A stretch of 43,483 bases of DNA, from the NCBI RefSeq assembly GCF_026183675.1, contig NZ_JAPIVK010000035.1, forward strand, positions 1 to 43,483, in the 5' to 3' direction. The translations under genes were made by a program, and so were the position numbers. How positions within the stretch are numbered: position 1 is the first letter of the stretch; the number at the start of each line of letters is the position of its first letter. The stretch is from Microbulbifer halophilus (GTDB lineage Bacteria; Pseudomonadota; Gammaproteobacteria; Pseudomonadales; Cellvibrionaceae). Of the stretch, positions 8,861 to 17,783 are shown in pieces. The notes beneath the pieces were generated by a model. That model saw nothing but the letters and a program-made list of their open reading frames with translations. It had not been told where the DNA came from and made no database searches.

Positions 8861-10050
8861 GAGGGGGCGTTTTCCGTTTGCTCTGTGTCGCGGGTTTCGC
8901 TGTCGTCTTCGGCGCTTTCCCGTGCATCCTGTTCATCGCCTGCCTCGCCACTATCGGCAGAGGCGAACAGGCTGCTCGGCGGCAGTTCCGCCGCAAGGCC
9001 ACTGGCCGGTTCTTCCTCCGGCCCTTGCCCGGCGGCGGTCTCACCGATATCGGAAACCGCTTCGCGCCCGGCTTCCGTTTCGATATCGGGCGCCGGCTGT
9101 TCTTCACTTTCGAGGTCGGAATCGGCTTTGCCGTCCGTTTCCAGCGCCGGGTCATCCGGAATACCAGGCTCTTCCTCCGGCTCCTCCTCCGGCTCCTCCT
9201 CGGCGGCTGGTGGCGCGGCGTCGCCGCCTGGGATCTCGCCTTCCGGTTCGGCGCACTCCCCGCCGTCTTCACCGGCTACAGCCCGGGCGATTTCCTCCAC
9301 AATCCCGGCGTCTTCCACCGGCTCCGCTTCGGTTTCGCCGGTCGGGGATGCCGATTCCGCGGAGGCCTCTTCTTCGCCGCTCCCGCCATCTTCCGCCTCT
9401 GCGGATGTATCGGAAGTCGCCTCCGGCTGCTCCCCGGCACCGTCGGTATTTTCGCCCTTGGCGGCCTCGGCACCGCTTTCACCGTCCTGACCCAGGTCCA
9501 GCGTTCGGTTCAGGCTCTCGATATCGCGAATCTCCGCCAGGGTCGGCAGGTCGTCCAGGGTGCGCAGGTTGAAGTAGTCGAGAAATTCCCTGGTGGTCGC
9601 GTAGAGGGACGGCTTGCCGGGCACATCGCGCTGGCCCACCACCTTGATCCAGCCGCGCTCGGACAGGGTCTTGACGATATGCGAGCTGACCGCGACGCCG
9701 CGGATCTCCTCGATATCGCCGCGGGTGATGGGCTGGCGGTAGGCGATGATCGCCAGTGTCTCGAGGATGGCGCGGGAGTATTTCTGCGGTTTTTCCTCCC
9801 ACAGGCGGTTGATCCAGGGGGCCAGATCCTCGGGCACCTGGAAGCGCCAGCCGCTGGCCACCTGTTTCAACTCAAAACCGCGCTCGCTGCCGCTCCCGGC
9901 AATCTCTTCCAGCACCGCCCTGAGCTCGGCCTTTTCCGGGCGCTCGCCCTCGTCTATCAGGGACAGCAGCCGATCTTCGCTGAGGGGCTGCCCTGCGGCC
10001 AGCAGTGCGCCCTCTACGATACGGCGCAATAATTCCGGAGCAATGGTCAT
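8857..10050 (-). CDS. scpB: Segregation and condensation protein ScpB with long acidic tail
   Basis: ScpB is the winged-helix kleisin partner that, with ScpA, completes the SMC-ScpAB complex in chromosome organisation. The conserved part is residues 1 to about 185, including [25 protein letters not shown] and [15 protein letters not shown]. After it comes an exceptional 210-residue tail almost entirely of E, D, A, S, G and P, with an [12 protein letters not shown] run encoded by a GGCTCCTCC-type DNA repeat at about 9175-9205. Typical ScpB proteins are about 180-280 aa, so 397 aa is long. The tail is probably disordered. The gene sits between scpA and rluB and overlaps rluB by four bases. Confidence 0.92.
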   Translation of the reverse strand: MTIAPELLRRIVEGALLAAGQPLSEDRLLSLIDEGERPEKAELRAVLEEIAGSGSERGFELKQVASGWRFQVPEDLAPWINRLWEEKPQKYSRAILETLAIIAYRQPITRGDIEEIRGVAVSSHIVKTLSERGWIKVVGQRDVPGKPSLYATTREFLDYFNLRTLDDLPTLAEIRDIESLNRTLDLGQDGESGAEAAKGENTDGAGEQPEATSDTSAEAEDGGSGEEEASAESASPTGETEAEPVEDAGIVEEIARAVAGEDGGECAEPEGEIPGGDAAPPAAEEEPEEEPEEEPGIPDDPALETDGKADSDLESEEQPAPDIETEAGREAVSDIGETAAGQGPEEEPASGLAAELPPSSLFASADSGEAGDEQDARESAEDDSETRDTEQTENAPS

Positions 10051-10103
10051 CTTTTCACTCTAATCCAATTCCCCCGACCGCTCCGCGGCGGCCCGGGGCC
10101 TGA

Positions 10104-11132
10104 CTATTCGGTTTCCACCGCCGCTGCGGCGTCGTCCTCCACCGGAGGGGCGGGCATTTCTTCCCCGGGATCTTCCCCGGCGGCCCCGCCGTCGTCGACC
10201 GTCTCTTCGGCTTCCTGTCCGGCGGCGCGCACATGGATGGGACCGAAGGACTCGTTCTGTACCAGTTCCACCAGCGATTCCTTCATCAGCTCCATCACCG
10301 CGAGGAAGGTGACCACCACGCCCAGGCGCCCCTCCTCCACGGTAAACAGGCTCACGAAGGGCACGAACTGGCGGTGGCGCATCTTGTCGAGCACCTGGGT
10401 CATGCGCTCGCGGGTGGACAGTTTTTCCCGCTCCACCTGGTGGCTCTCGAACATATCGGCGCGCCGCAGCACTTCGGCCAGGGCCACCATGACTTCCTTG
10501 AGATCCACCTCCGGGTCGGGGCGGGTGAGGTCGCGGTCCGGACCCCGAGCGCTGGCCTGGTGGATATCGCGGCCGACCCGCGGTATCTCGTCGATATCCT
10601 CGGCCGCGGTCTTGAAGCGCTCGTACTCCTGCAGGCGGCGGATCAGCGCGGCGCGCGGATCCTCGCCCTCCTCTTCCTCCGCCGCCGGCGGGCGCGGCAG
10701 CAGCATGCGCGACTTGATCTCGGCCAGCATCGCGGCCATGACCAGGTATTCCGCCGCCAGCTCGAAGCGCATGGCCGTCATCATCTCCACATAGGCCATG
10801 TACTGGCGGGTGATGTCGGAGACATTGATTTCGAGGATATCCAGGTTCTGCCGCCGGATCAGGTACAACAGCAGGTCCAGCGGCCCCTCGAAGGCCTCGA
10901 GGATCACTTCCAGCGCGTCCGGCGGGATATAGAGGTCGGCGGGCAGCTCGGTGAAGGCCTCGCCCTGCACCATCGCGAAGGGCATCTCGCCCTGGCGCGC
11001 CGACGCCCCGCCGGTGTCGTCCCGGCGGTCGCCGCCCTCGCCCGGGGCATCATCGGTCTCTCCGCCCTCGGCGGCCCCGACTTCGGCGAGTACCTGCTCT
11101 TCCGCTTCGGCTAGTAATTCTTCGCTGGACAC
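10104..11132 (-). CDS. scpA: Segregation and condensation protein ScpA
   Basis: A kleisin of 342 aa bridging SMC heads in the condensin-like complex. The family signature FEGPLDLLLYLIRRQNLDILEINVSDITRQYM is at about residues 80-112, followed by AAEYLVMAAMLAEIKSRMLLPRP. The C-terminal winged helix is the RLGVVVTFLAVMELMKESLVELVQ block. Both termini are extended by acidic low-complexity sequence (about 60 residues before the core and 35 after), matching the acidic style of its ScpB partner. It is the first gene of the scpA-scpB-rluB operon, with a 53-bp gap to scpB. Confidence 0.93.
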   Translation of the reverse strand: MSSEELLAEAEEQVLAEVGAAEGGETDDAPGEGGDRRDDTGGASARQGEMPFAMVQGEAFTELPADLYIPPDALEVILEAFEGPLDLLLYLIRRQNLDILEINVSDITRQYMAYVEMMTAMRFELAAEYLVMAAMLAEIKSRMLLPRPPAAEEEEGEDPRAALIRRLQEYERFKTAAEDIDEIPRVGRDIHQASARGPDRDLTRPDPEVDLKEVMVALAEVLRRADMFESHQVEREKLSTRERMTQVLDKMRHRQFVPFVSLFTVEEGRLGVVVTFLAVMELMKESLVELVQNESFGPIHVRAAGQEAEETVDDGGAAGEDPGEEMPAPPVEDDAAAAVETE

Positions 11133-11245
11133 GCCACCTCGACCTCACTCTTCACCGGCCCGCTGTCACCCGATTCGGGCGGGGCAAACGCGCGATTATA
11201 CACGGTGTGGCCGGCCCTGATATCCGCATTTAGTGGCGCGGAGGG

Positions 11246-11355
11246 GGCCGGTGCGGGGTGTACCTTTCTGGGACACGCCGTCAATACGTCCCTGTAGGCT
11301 TGTCCGCGAGGTCCCTCTCGCAGACAGTCCCAGAAAGGTACACCCCGCACCGGCC
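11246..11355. repeat. 110-bp element with perfect 28-bp inverted arms
   Basis: The arm at 11246-11273 (GGCCGGTGCGGGGTGTACCT then TTCTGGGA) is repeated exactly in reverse complement at 11328-11355, with a 54-nt loop. It fills most of the 288-bp gap between scpA and the yciO-like gene. No coding sequence is credible inside. It may be a small palindromic mobile element or a bidirectional structure between an operon start and a convergent gene end. Confidence 0.85.
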
Positions 11356-11420
11356 TGTGCCATTGGTAAGCGATTCCGACGCTTGAGTAACGCCACGCAC
11401 CACAGCGGATGGACGGGCCA

Positions 11421-12044
11421 TCAACCCATTATTTCGTCGATGGGGCCGCAACCCTGGCGGATCAGCTCCGGCTCGTCGCCGGTGAGGTCCACCACGGTAG
11501 TGGCTTCCAGGCCGCAGAAACCGCCGTCAATCACCAGTTCCACCTGGTGCTGGAGGGTGTCGCGGATATCGTAGGGGTCGGTCAGCGGCTGGTCGTCGCC
11601 GGGCATGATCAGGCTGCAGCTCATCAGCGGTTCGCCCAGCGCCTCGATCAGCGCCTGGACGATGGCGTTGTCCGGCACGCGCAGGCCGATGGTCTTGCGC
11701 TTCGGGTGCATCAACCGCCGCGGCACCTCGGAGGTGGCGGGCATGAGGAAGGTATAGGGGCCAGGCGTGTGTTTCTTGAGCAGGCGGAACATCTGGTTGT
11801 CCACCTTGGCGTAACTGGCCAGTTCCGACAGGTCCCGGCACATCAGGGTGAAGTTGTGCTTCTTGTCCAGCTGACGCAGGGCGCGGATACGCTCCACTGC
11901 CAGCTTCTCGCCCAGCCGGCAGCCGATGGCGTAGGCCGAATCGGTGGGAAATACGACCACACCACCGGCGGCGACGATATCCGCCGCCTGACTGATCAGC
12001 CGGCCCTGAGGGTTGTCCGGATGAATCTGGAAAAACTGCGCCAC
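11421..12044 (-). CDS. yciO: YciO-type Sua5/YrdC-domain protein
   Basis: A 207-aa YrdC-fold protein. Relatives (TsaC/Sua5) make threonylcarbamoyl-AMP for tRNA t6A, whereas YciO is a paralogue whose exact role is less settled. The GTG at 12044 gives the canonical beginning MAQFFQIHPDNPQGRL with a GGGGG run five bases upstream; a TTG four codons earlier is a poorer choice. Core motifs include GGVVVFPTDSAYAIGC, the KKHNFTLMC block and the CGPIDEIMG end. It lies immediately downstream of the rnm exonuclease, probably in the same transcript. Confidence 0.85.
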   Translation of the reverse strand: MAQFFQIHPDNPQGRLISQAADIVAAGGVVVFPTDSAYAIGCRLGEKLAVERIRALRQLDKKHNFTLMCRDLSELASYAKVDNQMFRLLKKHTPGPYTFLMPATSEVPRRLMHPKRKTIGLRVPDNAIVQALIEALGEPLMSCSLIMPGDDQPLTDPYDIRDTLQHQVELVIDGGFCGLEATTVVDLTGDEPELIRQGCGPIDEIMG

Positions 12045-12099
12045 AAAAGCCCCCAATCAATGAAAGTAATACCTGGAATGCTCGTTATCCCGAGCCCCC

Positions 12100-12978
12100 T
12101 CAAGTCTGCCACAGTTTCCACACCGGCTCGACGTCCGGCGGCAGATGTACCGAGCCCAGTTCCCGCCAGGGCTGGTCCGGCTGGTGGAAGTCGCTGCCGA
12201 GGGAGGCGCGCAGGGGCGAGCCTCCATTCTCCGCGGCCGCGGATTCCATCAGTCGCCGCAGGTCGCGGGTCTGCACGGGGTTCTGGCGGCCACACAGCAA
12301 CTCCGCGGCGCCGCCGCCCGCCCGACTGAATTCGTCCAGCAGCCGCTCCAGTCGGGTCCGGGTCAGCCCGTATTTGAGCGGATGTGCCAGTACCGCGTGA
12401 CCGCCAGCGGCGCGGATGGTCGCCACTGTCTCCTCCAACGACGGCCAGTCAACCTTCACATCTCCGGCCTTGCCGGCGCCCAGGTAGCGCTTGAAGGCGC
12501 GGGCGCTATCCTCGACATGCCCCGCCTGCACCAGCCAACGGGCGAAATGCGGCCGCCCCAGCACGCTGTCCCCGGCCAGTGCCCGCGCGCCCTCCAGGGC
12601 ACCGGTGAAACCGCGCTTTTCCAACTGCCCGGCGATCCTCTCGGCGCGCTCGCGGCGCAAGCGGTCGCGAAGTTCGATCCCCTCGCGCAGCGCCGGCGCG
12701 TCCGCGTCGACATTCAGGCCGACGATATGCACCGGGCGCCGGCCCCAGAGCGCCGAGAACTCGATTCCGGGCAGGATTTCGACACCCTCCTCGCCGCCCG
12801 CTGCGCGCGCCTCGGCGAGACCCGCGACGGTGTCGTGGTCAGTGAGCGCCAACAGGGTCACGCCCTGGGATTTAGCCCTCGACACCAGCGCTGCAGGACT
12901 TAAAATACCGTCGGAGGCAGTGCTGTGGCAGTGCAGGTCGATGCGACCGCTGTATGCTGCGGCATTCGGGATATTCAA
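12100..12978 (-). CDS. rnm: PHP-domain 5'-3' exoribonuclease Rnm (YciV)
   Basis: A PHP phosphoesterase of 292 aa, the same length as E. coli Rnm/YciV (RNase AM), which trims 5' ends of rRNA precursors and degrades short RNA. The metal-site motifs are complete: H16 and H18 in DLHCHST, D47-H48-D49 in LTDHDT, E73 in LPGIEFSA, a His in LAHPLKYG and the DxH in LGSDFHQPDQPW. The start is taken as the TTG at 12978 (GAGAG about seven bases upstream). No ATG or GTG lies close enough, and the longer ATG reading adds 45 unconserved residues. It is followed by the YciO-type gene, mirroring the E. coli yciV-yciO order. Confidence 0.87.
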   Translation of the reverse strand: MNIPNAAAYSGRIDLHCHSTASDGILSPAALVSRAKSQGVTLLALTDHDTVAGLAEARAAGGEEGVEILPGIEFSALWGRRPVHIVGLNVDADAPALREGIELRDRLRRERAERIAGQLEKRGFTGALEGARALAGDSVLGRPHFARWLVQAGHVEDSARAFKRYLGAGKAGDVKVDWPSLEETVATIRAAGGHAVLAHPLKYGLTRTRLERLLDEFSRAGGGAAELLCGRQNPVQTRDLRRLMESAAAENGGSPLRASLGSDFHQPDQPWRELGSVHLPPDVEPVWKLWQT

Positions 12979-13218
12979 CAGAATTCTCTCGCTCGGGTAG
13001 TGACACCCATTTGAACATTTGCCGGTCGCCGCTGTCAGAGCTGCGCCGGTCACCTCAGGGATAAGGCTCCGACCAGGCATTCTCACAGAGGATCCCGGAG
13101 AAACCAGTTTCACCGCTGACTGCGGTACCGTCAGCCGGGAAGCTATGTTGTAAAGGGGGCTGGACTTCAGCCAGCGCCCCGCAACAGCTTTCAGCGGGCA
13201 TTATCACCGGAACAGAGC

Positions 13219-13986
13219 ATGACCGAAACCAACCCCACCACCTCGGCGACAGATCGACAGGCTGAACAGGCAAAAGCGCAGGACCGGACCGATGAGGCCC
13301 CCAAGCCCAAAAAGGAAAGCCTGCTCGCCAACCTGCTGCTCAATATCGTCATCCCCACGCTGATCCTGACAAAGCTGTCCGGCGACGACTGGCTGGGCAC
13401 CAAATGGGCCATCGTGGTGGCACTGGCATTTCCACTGCTCTACGGCGCACGCGACCTGCAGCGGTCGGGCAAGGTGAATTTTTTCTCCGCGCTGGGCATC
13501 ATCAGCATCCTGCTGACCGGTGGCATCAGCCTGCTGGAACTGGATGCCAAGTACATCGCCATCAAGGAGGCCGCCATTCCCGGCCTGCTGGGTATCGCCA
13601 CCCTGGGCTCGCTCTACACCCGCTGGCCGCTGGTGCGCACGCTGATCTACAACGACAGGATTCTCGATACCGCCAGAATCGCCGAATCGCTCAACGGCCG
13701 CGGCAACAGCCGCGCCTTCGATCGTACCCTGCAACAGGCCTCCTGGATGATCGCCGGGTCTTTTTTCCTGTCGTCGGTACTGAACTACGTACTGGCCAGG
13801 ATACTGCTGCAGAGCCCGCCGGGCACCGTCGCCTTCAACGAGGAGCTGGGCAGGATGACCGCCCTGAGCTACCCGGTAATTTTTGTTCCCTCGATGATCA
13901 TCCTCGGGTTCACCCTCTTCTTCCTGTTCCGCCGGATCGGCAAGCTGACCGGCCTGAAGCTGGAAGAAATCGTGGTTCAGCAGTAG
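13219..13986 (+). CDS. VC0807-family inner-membrane protein
   Basis: A 255-aa protein with a charged N-terminus (about 35 residues, rich in T, A, K, E) followed by six or so hydrophobic segments, starting with LLANLLLNIVIPTLILTKL and including WAIVVALAFPLLYG, FFSALGIISILLTGGISLLEL, SWMIAGSFFLSSVLNYVLA and VIFVPSMIILGFTLFFLF. The pattern fits the poorly characterised VC0807/MFS-like septation-related proteins. The start at 13219 is the only sensible one, 40 bases after an AT-poor leader. It is divergent from rnm and followed by yciI, the place where intracellular septation protein YciB often sits. The function is unknown. Confidence 0.75.
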   Translation: MTETNPTTSATDRQAEQAKAQDRTDEAPKPKKESLLANLLLNIVIPTLILTKLSGDDWLGTKWAIVVALAFPLLYGARDLQRSGKVNFFSALGIISILLTGGISLLELDAKYIAIKEAAIPGLLGIATLGSLYTRWPLVRTLIYNDRILDTARIAESLNGRGNSRAFDRTLQQASWMIAGSFFLSSVLNYVLARILLQSPPGTVAFNEELGRMTALSYPVIFVPSMIILGFTLFFLFRRIGKLTGLKLEEIVVQQ

Positions 13987-14023
13987 CGGCCGATAACTTC
14001 TTATAAAAGAGCACAATACGACC

Positions 14024-14323
14024 ATGTGGTACGCAATCATCAGTGAAGACGTCAAAGACAGCCTGCCCCTGCGCAAAAGCGCGCGCCCCGAGCACCTGGC
14101 GCGCCTCAACCAGCTGAAAGACCAGGGCCGCCTGCTGATCGCCGGCCCCCATCCGGCGATCGACAGCGAGGATCCCGGCGAGGCCGGATTCACTGGCAGC
14201 CTGGTGGTCGCGGAATTTTCCTCACTGGAAGAGGCCAAAGCCTGGGCGGACGCCGACCCCTTTGTCGGCGCCGGCGTCTACGCCCGGGTGACCGTAAAGC
14301 CGTTCAAACACGTGCTTCCGTAA
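14024..14323 (+). CDS. yciI: YciI family protein
   Basis: A 99-aa single-domain YciI-like protein with a dimeric alpha/beta ferredoxin-like fold. It shows the expected MWYAIISED start, a His at 24 in RPEHLARL, the [13 protein letters not shown] segment and the WADADPF box typical of the family. Family members bind small ligands or act as minor hydrolases; no substrate can be assigned. It follows the VC0807-like gene by 37 bp and precedes the SH3 protein, a core-genome arrangement common in related bacteria. Confidence 0.9.
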   Translation: MWYAIISEDVKDSLPLRKSARPEHLARLNQLKDQGRLLIAGPHPAIDSEDPGEAGFTGSLVVAEFSSLEEAKAWADADPFVGAGVYARVTVKPFKHVLP

Positions 14324-14372
14324 CTTTTCGACAACAAGCAAACCGACCGCGATAAGAAAAGCTGTAATCAGA

Positions 14373-15053
14373 ATGATGAAACAACTGACCGGACTGGCGG
14401 CAGCAGCGCTGCTCGCAATCGGCGCCCCCGCCGGCGCACTGAGTGGAGACACCCGCTACATCACCGACGAACTGCGCGTGCCGATGCGCTCGGGCAAGGG
14501 CAACCAGTTCCGCATCCTAGATGCCGGCCTGCCCAGTGGCACCAGGCTGGCCCTGCTGGAAGACGCAGCGGACGAAGGCTGGGCGCGGGTGCGCACACCG
14601 GAGGGCGAAGAGGGCTGGATACGCCGCCAGTACCTGGTGGACGAACCCGTGGCCCAAATCAAACTGGAAAAGGCCCGCGCCGACCTGGCCCGTTTCGAGC
14701 AAATGGACCTGGGCAGCGAAGTCCGCCGGCTGCAGAAGGTCAACGGCGAGCTGGAAAGCCAACTCGCCGCCGCCAACGAAAAATCGGCGCAACTGGCCGG
14801 CGAACTGGAGGAACTGAAGAAACTGTCCGCCGACGCCGTGTCACTGAACAAGCGCCACCAGAAACTACTGCACCAGCACGAACTGTTGAAGCAGGAACAG
14901 GCGATGGCCGAAGCGGAAATCCAGCGCCTGTCCAGCAGCGATACGCGGCGCTGGTATATGTACGGCGCCGCCTCCGTGGGGCTGGGTGCCATTCTCGCCA
15001 TGATCGCCCCCTATGTGCGCCCGCGCCGCCGCCACTCGGAATGGGCGAACTGA
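14373..15053 (+). CDS. TIGR04211 family SH3 domain-containing membrane protein
   Basis: A 226-aa protein with a signal peptide (about 1-24), a bacterial SH3 domain (about 28-90, RYITDELRVPMRSGKGNQFRIL to GEEGWIRRQYL), a long coiled coil (about 95-190) and one C-terminal transmembrane helix (YMYGAASVGLGAILAMIAPYV) ending in a short basic cytosolic tail. This order is that of the TIGR04211 SH3 proteins (YgiM-like), whose SH3 domain faces the periplasm and may touch peptidoglycan. The exact role is unknown. Confidence 0.88.
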   Translation: MMKQLTGLAAAALLAIGAPAGALSGDTRYITDELRVPMRSGKGNQFRILDAGLPSGTRLALLEDAADEGWARVRTPEGEEGWIRRQYLVDEPVAQIKLEKARADLARFEQMDLGSEVRRLQKVNGELESQLAAANEKSAQLAGELEELKKLSADAVSLNKRHQKLLHQHELLKQEQAMAEAEIQRLSSSDTRRWYMYGAASVGLGAILAMIAPYVRPRRRHSEWAN

Positions 15054-15068
15054 TGTTTCGGGACCCGG

Positions 15069-15316
15069 CGCACCCTACGGTTGGAAAAGAATTCCGAGGC
15101 CGGATGTGAAGGCCCTGCTGCCGGGGGCTGTTTGTGAAACGATTGCCGATGAGGCTGTTGAGCAAACAGCCACCGGCAGCAGGGCCGACCCAAAACCTGC
15201 TTATGGGCCGAGTTCCGGCAGCCTCCACAGGCCCGGCCAATGGTGCGAGGCTGCCATGGATGGCGGTCATGCAGACAACGCATGGAGCAGTTGTCTGCCA
15301 CGGCGCACCCTACGGC
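15069..15316. repeat. Nested inverted-repeat element, copy B
   Basis: The arms at 15111-15134 and 15163-15186 pair over 24 bp with a single mismatch (GGCCCTGCTGCCGGGGGCTG and complement). The loop and the adjacent CACATCCGGCCTCGG flank match copy A (50-262) in reverse orientation. CGGCGCACCCTACGG occurs at both ends (about 15067 and 15301), here as direct repeats rather than inverted. The whole 15054-15435 gap has no gene; the last 100 bases are probably the cyclophilin promoter region. Confidence 0.8.
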
Positions 15317-15435
15317 ACTGAATACTGAACGCTTTTCAGTGTGGAACAAAACACTCGCGGTAAAGTGTTATTGTATCTGCCGGGGAAGCCCTCCCTAACA
15401 GATACAACCGACGCCAATTTCCGGAGACATGGAAG

Positions 15436-16020
15436 ATGCGCACTCTGATTACGGCACTGCTGGCCTTTTTTATCGCCCTGCCCGCGCTCGCGGATAACCC
15501 CCGGGTCGAACTGAAGACCGATCTCGGCACCCTTCGCGTCGAGCTCTACACGGACAGGGCCCCGGCCACAGTGGAAAACTTTCTCGCCTATGTGGACAGC
15601 GGCTTTTACGACGGGGTGATCTTTCACCGCGTCATTCCCGGCTTTATGGCCCAGACCGGCGGGCTCACCTTCGATTTCCAGAAGAAGGACACCCGCGAAC
15701 CAGTGGTGAACGAATCCGACAACGGCCTCAGCAACGAGCGCGGCACCCTGGCCATGGCGCGGGTCTCCGACCCGGACAGCGCCACCTCGCAGTTCTTCAT
15801 CAACCTGGTCGACAACGTCCGCCTGGACGCGAAAGAGGACAAACCCGGCTACACCGTCTTCGGCAAGGTGACCGCGGGGATGGACGTGGTGGAGAAAATC
15901 GCCGGGAAGCCGCGCGGGCGCTACGACGCCTTCCCGGACGCCCCCAATGTGCCGGTGCGCATCCTGAAGGTGAAACGCGTCGACGACAGCGCCGTCGCCG
16001 CCAGCGAGCAGGGAGAATAA
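15436..16020 (+). CDS. ppiA: Periplasmic cyclophilin-type peptidyl-prolyl isomerase
   Basis: A 194-aa cyclophilin with a signal peptide (about 1-19, ending LPALAD), so a periplasmic PPIase like E. coli PpiA that accelerates cis-trans isomerisation of proline bonds. The catalytic loop FHRVIPGFMAQTGG (about residues 62-75, with the catalytic Arg), the hydrophobic pocket SATSQFFINL and the YTVFGKVTAGMDVV block are all present. A GGAG sequence precedes the ATG at 15436. The stop is followed three bases later by the pdxJ-like GTG, implying one transcript. The gene symbol is by analogy. Confidence 0.88.
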   Translation: MRTLITALLAFFIALPALADNPRVELKTDLGTLRVELYTDRAPATVENFLAYVDSGFYDGVIFHRVIPGFMAQTGGLTFDFQKKDTREPVVNESDNGLSNERGTLAMARVSDPDSATSQFFINLVDNVRLDAKEDKPGYTVFGKVTAGMDVVEKIAGKPRGRYDAFPDAPNVPVRILKVKRVDDSAVAASEQGE

Positions 16021-16023
16021 CCG

Positions 16024-16782
16024 GTGACAGCCCTCAGCGTGAACCTCAACAAAATCGCCCTGATCCGCAATTCCCGCGAGGGCAACACCCCGGACGTGGT
16101 CGCCCACGGCCGCATCTGCCTGGACGCCGGCGCGCAGGGCCTTACGGTGCATCCGCGCCCGGACCAGCGCCATATCCGCCCCGGGGATGTGCACGACCTG
16201 GCCGCCCTCTGCCGCGATCGGGACGGCATCGAATTCAATATCGAGGGCAACCCCTTCGCCGGACCGCTCGACGACTACCCCGGACTGATGCCACTGGTAC
16301 TGGAAACGCGTCCGGACCAGTGTACCCTGGTGCCGGACAGCAACGACCAGCTCACCTCGGATCACGGCTTCGACCTGAAGCGCGACGGCGCGCGCCTGGA
16401 ACCGATCATCACCCAACTTCGGGACGCCAATATCCGCGTCAGCCTGTTCATGGATCCCGACCTGGAGCAGATCGGCCTGGCGCCGGAAGTCGGCGCCGAC
16501 CGTATCGAACTCTACACCGGCCCCTACGCAAAAGCGGTAACCAACCAGAGCGCCGATATCGAATCCATCTTCGCGGCCCACTGTGCGGCCGCCGAACACA
16601 CACGGCAACTGGGGCTGGGCATCAACGCGGGCCACGACCTGAACCTGATCAACCTCCCCCGCTACCGCACCCTGCCCGGCCTACAGGAAGTCTCCATCGG
16701 CCACGCACTCACTGTCGACGCACTCAACATGGGGCTCGACAACGCGGTCAACGCCTACCTGAACTGCCTCCGCGGCAACTGA
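16024..16782 (+). CDS. pdxJ: Pyridoxine 5'-phosphate synthase PdxJ (Bacteroidetes-like type)
   Basis: PdxJ condenses 1-deoxyxylulose 5-phosphate with 3-amino-2-oxopropyl phosphate in vitamin B6 synthesis, and this 252-aa TIM barrel is of normal length. Diagnostic blocks are VNLNKIALIRNSR, AGAQGLTVHPRPDQRHI, EFNIEGNP, RVSLFMDPDLEQIG, ELYTGPYA, GLGINAGHDLN and EVSIGHALTVDAL. The EFNIEGNP and CTLVPDSNDQLTSDHGFD stretches resemble the PdxJ of Bacteroidetes more than E. coli PdxJ (recalled, not searched). The GTG at 16024 has GGGAGA nine bases upstream. It follows the cyclophilin by three bases instead of lying next to recO, the usual gammaproteobacterial position. Confidence 0.9.
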   Translation: MTALSVNLNKIALIRNSREGNTPDVVAHGRICLDAGAQGLTVHPRPDQRHIRPGDVHDLAALCRDRDGIEFNIEGNPFAGPLDDYPGLMPLVLETRPDQCTLVPDSNDQLTSDHGFDLKRDGARLEPIITQLRDANIRVSLFMDPDLEQIGLAPEVGADRIELYTGPYAKAVTNQSADIESIFAAHCAAAEHTRQLGLGINAGHDLNLINLPRYRTLPGLQEVSIGHALTVDALNMGLDNAVNAYLNCLRGN

Positions 16783-16826
16783 TGCGCGCCACTCGTCTCG
16801 ACAACGACTGCAGCCCCTGAGAGCCC

Positions 16827-17696
16827 ATGCAAACGCTCAATATCATCGGCGCCGGCAAACTGGGCAAAACCCTGGGCCGGCTGTGGCGACAACGACAGGT
16901 GTTCGAGATCGGCGCTATCTGCAACCGCACTGCGGAAAGCACCCGCGATGCCGCTGCATTTATCGGCGCCGGTGACGCCGCCGAATCCATCGCCGCCATG
17001 CCGGACGCGGACTGCTGGCTGATCGCCACCGGCAACGGGCAGATAGCGGAGATCGCCGAAGCGCTCGGCCGCCGCCGGGGCGACTGCGGCCGGGCGGTGG
17101 TTTTTCACTGCAGCGGCGCACTCGGCTCCGCAATTCTCGAACCCTGCAGGCCCGCCGCCGCTGCCAGCGCCCACCCGGTACACAGCTTTGCCGACCCGGC
17201 ACTGTCACTGGAGACGCTGCCCGGCAGCAGCGTCGCCCTCGAGGGAGACAGCCGCGCCGTGGAGTGGCTGCACAGCGCCTTCACCGCACTGGACTGCGTA
17301 CCGCTGACCATCGCCCCCGAAAACAAAAGCCTCTACCACGCCGGCTCGGTATTCGCCTGCAACTACCTCACTGCGCTGATGGATCTCAGCCTGCGCACCT
17401 TCGACGCCGCCGGTATCGATCGCGAACAGGCGCTACGGCTGCTGCAACCGATCGTTTTACAGACGGCCCGCAACAACCTGCAACTGGGTCCCGAAAAGGC
17501 GCTGACCGGCCCCATTGCCCGCGGCGACGGGACAACCGTTTCCGCGCAGCTGGAAGCGCTGCAGGCAGCGGACCCGCAATTGGCGCAAAGCTATCGCCAA
17601 CTGGGGCAGGCCTGTGTAGAGTTGGCCCGCCGCGGCGGGCTGGGCGAGGAAGCCAGCGAGCGGTTGACCGAACTATTGAGTGAACCGACGAAATAG
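16827..17696 (+). CDS. Rossmann-like/DUF2520 domain protein
   Basis: A 289-aa protein with an NAD(P)-binding Rossmann fold beginning NIIGAGKLGKTLG (about residues 4-16), then VVFHCSGALGS and AHPVHSFADP motifs, and a helical DUF2520 C-terminal half from about residue 130 (NKSLYHAGSVFACNYLTALM). The layout resembles the ketopantoate reductase/6-phosphogluconate dehydrogenase superfamily, suggesting an NAD(P)-dependent dehydrogenase of unknown substrate. It follows pdxJ by 44 bp. The link with B6 metabolism is only positional. Confidence 0.85.
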   Translation: MQTLNIIGAGKLGKTLGRLWRQRQVFEIGAICNRTAESTRDAAAFIGAGDAAESIAAMPDADCWLIATGNGQIAEIAEALGRRRGDCGRAVVFHCSGALGSAILEPCRPAAAASAHPVHSFADPALSLETLPGSSVALEGDSRAVEWLHSAFTALDCVPLTIAPENKSLYHAGSVFACNYLTALMDLSLRTFDAAGIDREQALRLLQPIVLQTARNNLQLGPEKALTGPIARGDGTTVSAQLEALQAADPQLAQSYRQLGQACVELARRGGLGEEASERLTELLSEPTK

Positions 17697-17783
17697 GACA
17701 GGCGGAGGAGCGCAGCGACCTGCCTATCCTCTACATAACTCAAGTTTCGGGGTTTAGTTTCGGCAGCCGGGGCGGGGAGCATT

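Noticed and set aside
9170..9210. Possible CRISPR-like repeat cluster
   Set aside because: The GGCTCCTCC units have no spacers and encode the acidic EEEP run of ScpB.
7952..10032. Long plus-strand open frames (384-512 codons) opposite rluB and scpB
   Set aside because: They are antisense to two well-recognised genes and are Ser/Pro/Arg- or Gly-rich products of GC-rich shadow frames with no domain.
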